Below are positions 15,208-21,749 of a stretch of 21,749 nt of DNA, in pieces. The first letter of the stretch is position 1. Each line of letters begins with the position of its first letter. The stretch covers positions 1 to 21,749 of the forward strand of contig DBTY01000022.1 in assembly GCA_002307295.1 (NCBI GenBank), in the 5' to 3' direction. Origin of the DNA: Ignavibacteriales bacterium UBA1304. Its GTDB lineage: Bacteria > Bacteroidota > Ignavibacteria > Ignavibacteriales > Ignavibacteriaceae. A program made the translations under genes and the position numbers. The notes beneath the pieces were generated by a model that saw only the letters and a list, made by a program, of their open reading frames with translations, did no database searches and was not told the DNA's origin.

Positions 15208-15858
15208 TTAATTCAATCTAAATTTTAATACTATTGACGCCTGCAAAGTTTGTATTTTCCAGTCTACGTCAGATTGCACATTTGTAGCTCCATATCCAAA
15301 AGTTAACTGCGGAGTAAGAGATACATCTCGGCTTATTGGCACGTCGCAACCTGCGCCAAATTTCAATTCAAAGCGGGCCAACAAGTTATTCAAAGTCGTT
15401 TTTGTTTTTGTTTGATTTCCTGAAGGAAGAGTTTCTGTGATTTCTTCTGTTGCGTCTTCATTAAAACCAATGCTCGGTCCAAAGACAAAATAAAACCCGG
15501 ATCTTGGAATAGCTATTTTAAGCAATGGTTCAATTGAAAAATAAGCTATATTCTCTGTTACGTCTTCAGACACATCCATATCTAAATATGAAATTGTTCT
15601 GGTATTGGTTGCGCTTCTATTATCATAGAACATTAAGTTTATGATTAATCCTATGTTTGGGTTAAACTGCATGTCTAACTGTCCGCCTGCTACTAGTCCA
15701 AAACCTGTTAATTGATCGCTAACGTCAGATCCTGAATGAGTGTTATAATTAAAACCAATAACTGGCCCTAACGACATTTTGGTTTGCGCAAAAGAAGTTT
15801 TGTTTATGCATAATAATGCAATTAACATAACAAGGGATATTGAATATATCCTTTTCAT
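15208..15858 (-). CDS. Outer-membrane beta-barrel protein
   Basis: From ATG 15858 the protein has 216 residues. A signal peptide (MKRIYSISLVMLIALLCINK, ending near F-A-Q) is followed by alternating amphipathic strands with glycine-rich turns, such as the segments G-P-V-I-G-F-N-Y and F-Y-F-V-F-G-P-S-I-G-F. It ends with strand-like V-L-K-F-R-L-N. This is the pattern of small eight-stranded outer-membrane barrels (the PF13568/PF13505-like group) common in Bacteroidota. The upstream in-frame ATG at 15897 would add 13 polar residues before the signal peptide and is less likely; an AAAGGCG sits a few bases before the chosen ATG. The function is unknown; such barrels may be porins, adhesins or T9SS/PorT-like accessories. 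It is convergent with the propeller gene and alone on the minus strand in this region. Confidence 0.8.
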   Translation of the reverse strand: MKRIYSISLVMLIALLCINKTSFAQTKMSLGPVIGFNYNTHSGSDVSDQLTGFGLVAGGQLDMQFNPNIGLIINLMFYDNRSATNTRTISYLDMDVSEDVTENIAYFSIEPLLKIAIPRSGFYFVFGPSIGFNEDATEEITETLPSGNQTKTKTTLNNLLARFELKFGAGCDVPISRDVSLTPQLTFGYGATNVQSDVDWKIQTLQASIVLKFRLN

Positions 15859-16357
15859 AGTATCGCCTTTTGAAATATTGTAATGAAATAATGACACTTA
15901 ATAATATTACTTTATAACAGGCGAATAGCAAATAAAAGAGGAAAAGATATTATTTAAATTGTCATCTTACATGGAACTAAAAAGCAAGAAATATTATTCC
16001 ACAATAATGCAAGATTATACAAACCAAATCTAAAATCAATAATAAATATCCCAAAACAATACCATATCCTTGACTTTCCTAAAATATGATTATAAGTTGC
16101 ATTAGGTAATTTGTAAAGATGAAGTAACTTGCTAGCATGAAAATATTTCAGGCAAAAAAAACGTTTTGAACATAAAAACATATTGTAAAACGCTGCTTTT
16201 TTTATCTGAAAGCCTATCGTTGTAGTTTATTTAAAGCCCTTCCCCCAAAAAGAAGGTCCTTTTTTGTCACGTTAATTTTCAAAAGAACATCTGCATAGTT
16301 TATGAAATAATGTTATATATAATTCAATAATTTCACTACTAAAAAAAAGGATTATCT
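15859..16357. other. Long AT-rich intergenic region with one hairpin
   Basis: About 500 bases separate the start of the beta-barrel gene (minus strand) from the next T9SS cargo (plus strand). No convincing coding region is present: a 75-codon minus-strand frame at 15954-16181 has atypical composition, many Cys, Phe and Ile residues and no ribosome-binding site. A terminator-like hairpin lies near 16233 and a weaker CGTTTT/AAAACG hairpin before a T-run near 16190-16205. Both divergent promoters should lie here. Confidence 0.6.
16233..16266 (+). terminator. Terminator-like hairpin without an upstream gene
   Basis: AAAG-C-CCTTC (16233-16242) pairs with GAAGG-T-CCTTT (16252-16262) with a small internal imperfection, followed by a T-run through 16265. 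It faces the plus strand, where no gene lies upstream back to 15075. It could end a small RNA, act as a leader attenuator for the gene at 16358, or be a leftover. Confidence 0.4.
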
Positions 16358-18442
16358 GTGAAAAAAATAACTATACTTTCTGCTTCATTTGTCTTTCTTT
16401 TTATTGTCGCTTTGTGCGCTCAAGATCGCACTGTAACATTTAATAAAAAGATAACTTCTTCTGTGCAAAAACCAGACGATATCAATTTAATAAGATCAAT
16501 TTTACCAGGCGATAATAGCAGCACTTCAGTAGGGAAGGCGCCTCAGGGATATTACCGCTATACAAGAACTGTTTATATTATATCAGCTGCTGAATTAGCG
16601 GCTGCAGGCGTGCCCAAAGGCGTAACGTTTACGTCGTTGGGATTTAATTATGTTTTAGCGCAAAAAGTTGCAACTACAGGCTTAGTAAAAATATATCTGC
16701 AAAACTCTACCGATGCAGCTTTTGCAAAAACTAATATGATCTGGTCCGATAGCGTTAGCGGTATTATTGATAATATGACTTTAGTGCATAACGATTCAGT
16801 AACAATACCAGCGGCTACAGGTCCGCTGGACATAACTCTTTCTAAAGGTAAAGCCTTTACTTATACTGGCGGCGCTCTTTATGTCGCTTTTGATTATCAG
16901 AATGCTTCGGGAACAAAATCGCCTTCTGTAAATTCTGCTTCATGTACTTCTGTATTAGTTGGCGGAGGAAACGGTTTGCGCAATGCATATTCTTCAACTG
17001 TTCTTCCTACGGCTTTAAATTACACTTCGGTTTTAAGACCCGAAACAAGAGCTAAATGGATTACTGGAATTAATAACGACGCTAAAGTGGCTTATTTTTA
17101 TTCTTATGGAGAACTTCCAGTTAATGGTTTAGCTGTTGGCAATCCTTTTTCAGCCGTTATTGTAAATAATGGAGATACTACTTTAACAAACTTAAATGTT
17201 ACTTTAAGCGTAACCGGAGCAAATACATATACAAATACGCAGGTTATTCCTTCATTAACTGAAGGCTCTTCAGCGACGGTTTCATTTGCAGCATTTTCTC
17301 CTACAGCTGTAGGGGCTAATACTGTTACTATTTCCGTCCCTTCAGACGGAGACAATACAAATAATTCGCTTTCATCCAGCTTAACTACAACCAGCGGAAC
17401 TATTGGATATTTGGACAATTCTAGTTTAACAGGCAGTCTCGGGCTTGGAGCGGCTAATGCCGGTATATTCCTTGCACGGTATTATGTGACTGGAAGCGCT
17501 ACAATAAAGTCTACTGGCGTTATAATAGGAGCTAGTTCTGCAAATGTAGGGCAAAGTGTTTATGGAGTTTTGGTCGATACATCGGGAGTTATTCTTGATT
17601 CTTCCTCTTATCACACCATTCTTGCTACAGATTTAGGCGCGACAGTTACTTTTAATTTCCCAAACGCTAAAAAAGTTTCAAACCAGTATATTTTTGTCGG
17701 TTTAGCTGAGCCTAAAAGTAATAATGGCGCTGATTTTTACCCGCTTGGTATTCAATCCGAAAGCCCTACCAGAGCCAACGCTTATTATTATACCGATATA
17801 ACTGGCGGAGTTCCTGCAAATGTTACTACATACAATCGATTTCCAATAGAAGCTAGTTTTGCCGTTCAAACTACTCCTGTCGAATTGACTTCTTTTACGT
17901 CAAATGCTAAAAATGGCATTGTAACTTTAAAATGGAGCACGGCTACTGAAACAAATAATTCAGGTTATGATATTGAAAGAAGCATTGCCGCTAATACATG
18001 GGTAAAAGTTGGTTCTGTTAATGGTAATAATACTACTTCTAAAATCAGTAATTATAGCTTTGTAGACGACGCTTCTAAATTAGGAGCCGTATCTATAAAT
18101 TATAGAATTAAACAAATTGATCTAGATGGTTCGTCAAAGTATTATTACTTATCTTCGGCAGTTCAAATCAGCGCTCCAAAATCTTTTGAACTTTCGCAGA
18201 ATTATCCTAACCCGTTTAATCCAAATACTTCTATCCGTTATAACATTCCTAAAGATAGTAAAGTTAAAATTGAAGTATATGACGCTTTGGGAAGAACTGT
18301 AGCTTCTTTAGTTAACGAATATAAATCGGCTGGTTCCTATTCAGTAAATTTCGACGCTTCATCATTAGCAAGCGGAGTTTACCTTTATAAGATTTCGGCT
18401 GGCGACTTTACAGCTACAAAGAAAATGAATTTATTAAAATAA
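16358..18442 (+). CDS. T9SS cargo with CARDB-like domain
   Basis: This 694-residue exported protein starts at GTG 16358, four to five bases after an AAAAGG/ATTATCT stretch. It opens with a signal peptide (MKKITILSASFVFLFIVALC, ending A-Q). The first half (about 30-235) is a beta-rich region I do not recognise, with a Y-R-Y-T-R-T-V-Y-I start. Residues about 250-350 resemble a CARDB/Ig-like module (V-N-G-L-A-V-G-N-P-F, then V-N-N-G-D-T-T-L, then D-G-D-N-T-N-N-S-L). A second beta domain follows, then a P-V-E-L-T-S-F fibronectin-like module (about 507-600) closely similar to that of the cargo at 13003. A type A T9SS sorting domain comes last (about 608-694) with N-P-F-N-P-N-T, G-V-Y-L-Y-K and M-N-L-L-K. 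It is likely a surface or released adhesin-like protein; no catalytic motif is visible. Confidence 0.85.
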   Translation: MKKITILSASFVFLFIVALCAQDRTVTFNKKITSSVQKPDDINLIRSILPGDNSSTSVGKAPQGYYRYTRTVYIISAAELAAAGVPKGVTFTSLGFNYVLAQKVATTGLVKIYLQNSTDAAFAKTNMIWSDSVSGIIDNMTLVHNDSVTIPAATGPLDITLSKGKAFTYTGGALYVAFDYQNASGTKSPSVNSASCTSVLVGGGNGLRNAYSSTVLPTALNYTSVLRPETRAKWITGINNDAKVAYFYSYGELPVNGLAVGNPFSAVIVNNGDTTLTNLNVTLSVTGANTYTNTQVIPSLTEGSSATVSFAAFSPTAVGANTVTISVPSDGDNTNNSLSSSLTTTSGTIGYLDNSSLTGSLGLGAANAGIFLARYYVTGSATIKSTGVIIGASSANVGQSVYGVLVDTSGVILDSSSYHTILATDLGATVTFNFPNAKKVSNQYIFVGLAEPKSNNGADFYPLGIQSESPTRANAYYYTDITGGVPANVTTYNRFPIEASFAVQTTPVELTSFTSNAKNGIVTLKWSTATETNNSGYDIERSIAANTWVKVGSVNGNNTTSKISNYSFVDDASKLGAVSINYRIKQIDLDGSSKYYYLSSAVQISAPKSFELSQNYPNPFNPNTSIRYNIPKDSKVKIEVYDALGRTVASLVNEYKSAGSYSVNFDASSLASGVYLYKISAGDFTATKKMNLLK

Positions 18443-18466
18443 AATTATTCTTTTCAGGATTTACCA

Positions 18467-18518
18467 GCCGCAGATTTTTAGTTTTGATAAACTCAGAGCT
18501 TGAATCTGCGGCTTTTTT
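18467..18518 (+). terminator. Rho-independent terminator, copy 1 of a repeated 46-base element
   Basis: GCCGCAGATT (18467-18476) pairs perfectly with AATCTGCGGC (18503-18512) and is followed by TTTTTT. The 26-base loop has its own weak AGTTT/AAACT pairing. The same-length, similar element follows the next cargo gene at 20265. Confidence 0.9.
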
Positions 18519-18670
18519 ATAATAGGCTTATTGTTATTACATGCAAAAATGTCGAATAAACAATAAATATTTGATAAAATGATATTTCTTGTTGGTTGAG
18601 AAAAATATTCTTATTATTTTATTAATAAGTCATAAAACAAATTAATTCAAAAAAAATGAAAGGATTTCCC

Positions 18671-20206
18671 ATGAAAAAAGTTCTTCAATTAAGCGGAGCA
18701 TTATTTCTATTTAGTCTGCTTTGTCTTGGATCGGGATATGCTCAGCAGTTAAAAAATAATGACGCAACCAGGTTTTATGTAAATGTTATTTATGGGGATG
18801 CAAAAATGGTTAGTCCGGTAAGTTATGCTTCGGCTACGCTCGGAGCGCCAGGCGATTTAAATATAATAAAAAGTCGCGTGCCAAATGTGGAAAGAGTAGC
18901 AGAAGGAACTATGGACGACAATGGCATTTGGTGGGGAGTATATGGTATTTTTGGAGTTAAAAAGGGGATTTCAGGCTTTAATGGAAGATATATATTAAAA
19001 ATTGACAAAAAAACAGGAAATGTCCTCGATTCAGTTTTAACCCCTGATTATAGTGATGGAGTAGATACATATTCTCAACTCTGCGTTGGAATTGCTTATA
19101 ACCCTGCGGATAAATTAATTTATTTCCTGACTGTAGGAGAAGGTGCCGGCCGTCCTGCTTTGAGCAAAAGCGGTAATTCCATTTCCAAAATTGAAAGTTC
19201 GAATATCTATAACTTTTATTCATTAAATCCTAACAACTTGTCCGATATACGTCTGGTAAAATCTTTTGGCTCTCTTGGAGCGATAGGGTTAGCGTGCACA
19301 AATGATGGAACATTTTTTACTGCAACCAGCTCCCCTGATGATACCTTATATATAGCTAAATTTACTACTGGTTCTAAAGCTCTTGAGTTACTTAACGTAA
19401 AGATAGATGAAGAGAATACCAGCCTCGATTTAATTGATTTAGAAACAGATCGGAATACTAATAAAGTTTATATGTTATATACGGCAGATTCTACTGTAAA
19501 CAAAGCTGCTAGTAAACTGGCTATAGCATCTCGCGTTTATACAAAATTAAAATTAGTTGATCAATCTACAGGGCAAACTCAAACGGTCTATACTTTTGAA
19601 AAGAATAAAGCAGCTTGTGGATTAGCCTTCGATTATACGCCGGTAGTAGCAGGCAACGGTAAATTATCAATAACGGCTCCTAATGGGAACGAAAAAATAA
19701 AAGGCGGCTCATATTATAATATCAACTGGCGTAAAACAGGCGGAATAGTATATGGCACAATACAGATTGAATATTCACTAGACGGCGGCGTAACATGGGT
19801 GAAAATAAATAAAACTCCAATAGCCGGACTAACCAGATATAGCTGGTCTGTTCCAAAAGTAAACTCTACAAATTGTTTAGTCAGAGTAAGCAATTATACA
19901 ACGCACCAGGTATTTGACGTAAGCGATAAAGCCTTTACAATAACCACAACAACAGGCGTAAAGAATTATCCAAATCCGTTTAACCCAAGCACAAAAATAG
20001 TATTTGGCTTAGAGAATAAAGCTCAAGTATCGCTGAAAGTATTTAACAGCATAGGGCAACAGGTAGCAGAATTGGTAAACAAACAGCTTGAAGCTGGAAA
20101 TCACGAATATGAATTTAACGCATCGAATTTAACAAGCGGCGTATATTTTTATAATCTGAGCATAGACGGAAAATCACAGGTTAATAAAATGATCTTGATG
20201 AAATAA
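18671..20206 (+). CDS. T9SS cargo, upstream member of a tandem paralogous pair
   Basis: From ATG 18671 the protein has 511 residues. This start has GAAAGGA five to six bases upstream; an in-frame ATG at 18656 overlaps that site and is less likely. A signal peptide (MKKVLQLSGALFLFSLLCLG, ending Y-A-Q) precedes a roughly 300-residue domain of repeated strand pairs ([YF]-x-L-x-x-I-D-K-x-T-G-N-V-L-D-S, then G-I-A-Y-N-P, then C-T-N-D-G-T-F-F, then D-L-E-T-D-x-x-T-N-K-V-Y), which reads like blades of a beta-propeller of no named family. Residues about 331-420 resemble a surface Ig-like module (S-I-T-A-P-N-G-N-E-K, then S-Y-Y-N-I-N-W, then I-E-Y-S-L-D-G-G-x-T-W). The end is a T9SS type A domain (about 429-511) with N-P-F-N-P-S-T and K-M-I-L-M-K. 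The 3' part is nearly identical to the next gene. Confidence 0.85.
   Translation: MKKVLQLSGALFLFSLLCLGSGYAQQLKNNDATRFYVNVIYGDAKMVSPVSYASATLGAPGDLNIIKSRVPNVERVAEGTMDDNGIWWGVYGIFGVKKGISGFNGRYILKIDKKTGNVLDSVLTPDYSDGVDTYSQLCVGIAYNPADKLIYFLTVGEGAGRPALSKSGNSISKIESSNIYNFYSLNPNNLSDIRLVKSFGSLGAIGLACTNDGTFFTATSSPDDTLYIAKFTTGSKALELLNVKIDEENTSLDLIDLETDRNTNKVYMLYTADSTVNKAASKLAIASRVYTKLKLVDQSTGQTQTVYTFEKNKAACGLAFDYTPVVAGNGKLSITAPNGNEKIKGGSYYNINWRKTGGIVYGTIQIEYSLDGGVTWVKINKTPIAGLTRYSWSVPKVNSTNCLVRVSNYTTHQVFDVSDKAFTITTTTGVKNYPNPFNPSTKIVFGLENKAQVSLKVFNSIGQQVAELVNKQLEAGNHEYEFNASNLTSGVYFYNLSIDGKSQVNKMILMK
19433..19907 (+). repeat. Near-identical direct repeat, copy 1
   Basis: By direct comparison these 475 bases match 21275-21749 with 16 substitutions and no gaps (96.6% identity). 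The repeat lies within the tandem cargo genes and may continue past the second copy, which is cut by the window edge. Confidence 0.95.
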
Positions 20207-20219
20207 GACCACCCCTAAA

Positions 20220-20242
20220 TCCACTCCTTAAAAAGGAGTGGA
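20220..20242. repeat. Short palindrome of the CCCCTAAATCC...AAAGGAG type
   Basis: TCCACTCCTT (20220-20229) and AAGGAGTGGA (20233-20242) form a perfect ten-pair stem with an AAA loop, preceded by CACCCCTAAA. From memory, palindromes with this CCCCTAAAT lead occur as dispersed intergenic repeats in Bacteroidota and Cyanobacteria; only one copy is seen here. It may also act as an mRNA 3' end stabiliser. Confidence 0.6.
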
Positions 20243-20264
20243 CAAATTATTAATAAGATTTATA

Positions 20265-20317
20265 GCCGCGGACTTTTAGCTTTGACAAACTCAAAGAATA
20301 AGTCTGCGGCTTTTTTT
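20265..20317 (+). terminator. Rho-independent terminator, copy 2 of the repeated 46-base element
   Basis: GCCGCGGACT (20265-20274) pairs with AGTCTGCGGC (20301-20310), with one G-U pair, and is followed by seven T. It has the same length as the element at 18467-18512 and 37 of 46 positions are identical. One T-A pair near the stem base of the loop is replaced by C-G, a compensatory change. Confidence 0.9.
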
Positions 20318-20509
20318 GTAAAGCCTGGTTTTTCGTTAAGGAATGTATGAAGCAGGCTTTAAAAAAACATATGAAAACGTAGTGAAGCGTAAAAATAATT
20401 AAGAAAATAAGTTGATGATTATTTGAAAAAACGAATAAAAAACTTATTTTTGAATATGTGTGTATACATAATTCATGATAGTAATAAGAATTAAAAAGGA
20501 GTGATCCAA

Positions 20510-21749
20510 ATGCAGAAAAAGATACTGTTTAGTTGTGTCATATTTATAATTAGTACTGTTGCATACAGCGCTAATTATGCTCAACAACTAAAAAATACCG
20601 ATGCAACAAAGTTTTATGCTAATATTGTTGATGGAAGCGCCAAAAAGTCTTATCCAGTAAGTTATGCTTCATCTACGCTTGGAGCTCCAGGCGATTTCAC
20701 TATAATAAAAACTAATATCCCTACTAAGGGAATGAATGCAGAAAGAACTATGGATGACAATGGTATTTTGTGGGGTACAACTGGTATTGTGGCAGGAAAA
20801 AAGAAAACGTCAGATTATAAAGAAAGTTATATATATAAAATTGACAAAGCAACAGGAAATGTTCTCGATTCAGTTTTAGTTCCTAAATATAGCGATGGGG
20901 TAACTTCATATTCTCAAATCTGTACTGGAATTGCTTATAATCCTACAGATAAATTAATTTATTTCGTAGCTGGGACAGGTGGCGATGAACGTCCTGCTTT
21001 AAGTAAAAGCGGTAATTCGCTTTCAAAAACTGAAACTGCAACCGCGTATCTACTGTATTCATTAAATCCTAGCAACATTTCAGATATACGCCTGGTAACG
21101 TCTTTGGGCTCCCTTGGAGCGATTGGGTTAGCGTGCACAAATGATGGAACATTCTTTACTGTAGCGGTTAACAGCGATGAGGAAATCGCTCATATTGCTA
21201 AGTTTACTGCTAGTTCTAAAGCTCTTGAGCTAATTGGCGCGAATATATTAGCGGATGATAATTTTCCCGAAATAATTGATTTAGAAACAGATCGGAATAC
21301 TAATAAAGTTTATATGTTATATACGGCAGATTCTACTGTAAGCAAAGCTGCAGGTAAACTGGCTGGAGCATCTCGCGTTTATACAAAATTACAATTAGTT
21401 GATCAGTCTACAGGGCAAACTCAAACGGTCTATACTTTTGAAAAGAATAAAGTAGTTTGTGGATTAGCCTTTGATTATACGCCGGTAGTGGCAGGCAACG
21501 GCAAATTATCAATAACGGCTCCTAATGGGAACGAAAAAATAAAAGGCGGCTCATATTATAATATCAACTGGCGCAAAACAGGCGGAATAGTATATGGCAC
21601 AATACAGATTGAATATTCACTAGACGGCGGCGAAACATGGGTAAAAATAAATAAAACTCCAATAGCCGGACTAACCAGATATAGCTGGTCTGTTCCAAAA
21701 GTAAACTCTACAAATTGCTTAGTCAGAGTAAGCAATTATACAACGCACC
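20510..21749 (+). CDS. T9SS-type cargo paralog, downstream member of the tandem pair (partial, cut by window end)
   Basis: An open frame starts at ATG 20510, eight bases after AAGGAG, and runs 413 codons to the window edge without a stop. The signal peptide (MQKKILFSCVIFIISTVAYS, ending Y-A-Q) is followed by Q-L-K-N-T-D-A-T-K-F-Y, co-linear with the gene at 18671. The N-terminal two thirds is roughly 60% identical at protein level by eye, with small insertions; from I-I-D-L-E-T-D-R-N-T-N onward the two are almost the same. The Ig-like module (S-I-T-A-P-N-G-N-E-K...) is present. The T9SS sorting domain is expected beyond the edge but not seen. Function is unknown; a surface-exposed or released protein is likely. 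Confidence 0.88.
   Translation, partial: MQKKILFSCVIFIISTVAYSANYAQQLKNTDATKFYANIVDGSAKKSYPVSYASSTLGAPGDFTIIKTNIPTKGMNAERTMDDNGILWGTTGIVAGKKKTSDYKESYIYKIDKATGNVLDSVLVPKYSDGVTSYSQICTGIAYNPTDKLIYFVAGTGGDERPALSKSGNSLSKTETATAYLLYSLNPSNISDIRLVTSLGSLGAIGLACTNDGTFFTVAVNSDEEIAHIAKFTASSKALELIGANILADDNFPEIIDLETDRNTNKVYMLYTADSTVSKAAGKLAGASRVYTKLQLVDQSTGQTQTVYTFEKNKVVCGLAFDYTPVVAGNGKLSITAPNGNEKIKGGSYYNINWRKTGGIVYGTIQIEYSLDGGETWVKINKTPIAGLTRYSWSVPKVNSTNCLVRVSNYTTH
21275..21749 (+). repeat. Near-identical direct repeat, copy 2
   Basis: This matches 19433-19907 over 475 bases with 16 substitutions and no gaps. It is truncated by the end of the window, so its true length is unknown. Confidence 0.95.

Larger units (their letters stand above)
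20207..20509. other. Intergenic region between the tandem paralogs
   Basis: This 303-base gap holds the CCCCTAAAT-type palindrome (20220-20242), the repeated terminator (20265-20317) and a third possible stem, AAAGCCTG (20320-20327) with CAGGCTTT (20353-20360). After about 20361 the sequence is AT-rich with no coding signal and leads to the AAGGAG ribosome-binding site at 20497-20502 of the next gene. A promoter for the last gene should lie in the AT-rich part, but none is clear. Confidence 0.6.

Noticed and set aside
15954..16181. A 75-codon minus-strand frame in the intergenic gap
   Set aside because: Unusual Cys/Phe/Ile/Leu-rich composition, no ribosome-binding site and no recognisable domain.
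13003..21749. A mobile element or phage carrying the T9SS cargos
   Set aside because: No transposase, integrase, terminal repeats or target duplications are visible; tandem duplication explains the repeats.

Overview
The window looks like chromosome from an AT-rich member of the Bacteroidota/Chlorobi side of the FCB group, most probably an Ignavibacteria-type organism. This rests on three things: secreted proteins ending in a type A type IX secretion (T9SS) C-terminal domain built around the N-P-F-N-P-[SN]-T motif, a Bacteroidota-style par operon followed by a DUF5683 protein, and promoter-like TTG / TATATTTA pairs. No phage, CRISPR, tRNA or rRNA was found.

Layout. (1) 1-475: the end of a minimal-nucleotidyltransferase/HEPN toxin-antitoxin-like pair on the minus strand; the nucleotidyltransferase is intact and the HEPN gene is cut short by a stop codon. 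(2) 664-2142: a secreted NlpC/P60-type cell-wall hydrolase with a cohesin-like C-terminus. A palindromic GC-rich repeat sits inside its reading frame, right at the predicted signal-peptide cleavage site. (3) 2227-4331, minus strand: a bacteriohemerythrin and an RqcH/NFACT-type ribosome quality-control factor. (4) 4430-5698: a divergently transcribed major-facilitator transporter with the proton/peptide symporter signature, probably starting at a TTG codon. (5) 5951-12951: a housekeeping block on the plus strand made of a PASTA membrane protein, rpe, nagA, then (after a terminator) folP, cdaA, parA, parB and a DUF5683 protein. It links cell-wall sensing and amino-sugar metabolism, folate synthesis, c-di-AMP signalling and chromosome segregation. 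(6) 13003-21749: an exported-protein region with an integrin-like beta-propeller T9SS cargo, an outer-membrane beta-barrel on the minus strand, a CARDB-like T9SS cargo, and two tandem paralogous T9SS cargos, the last cut by the window edge.

The most interesting signals are in regions 2 and 6. The tandem cargos at 18671 and 20510 are 96.6% identical over 475 indel-free bases of their 3' parts but much more divergent upstream, which suggests gene conversion or modular duplication. The terminators after two successive cargo genes are the same 46-base element with a compensatory stem change. The in-frame palindrome at 823-850 supplies the signal-peptide cleavage region of the hydrolase. I see no complete, clearly undescribed multi-gene defence or biosynthetic system.
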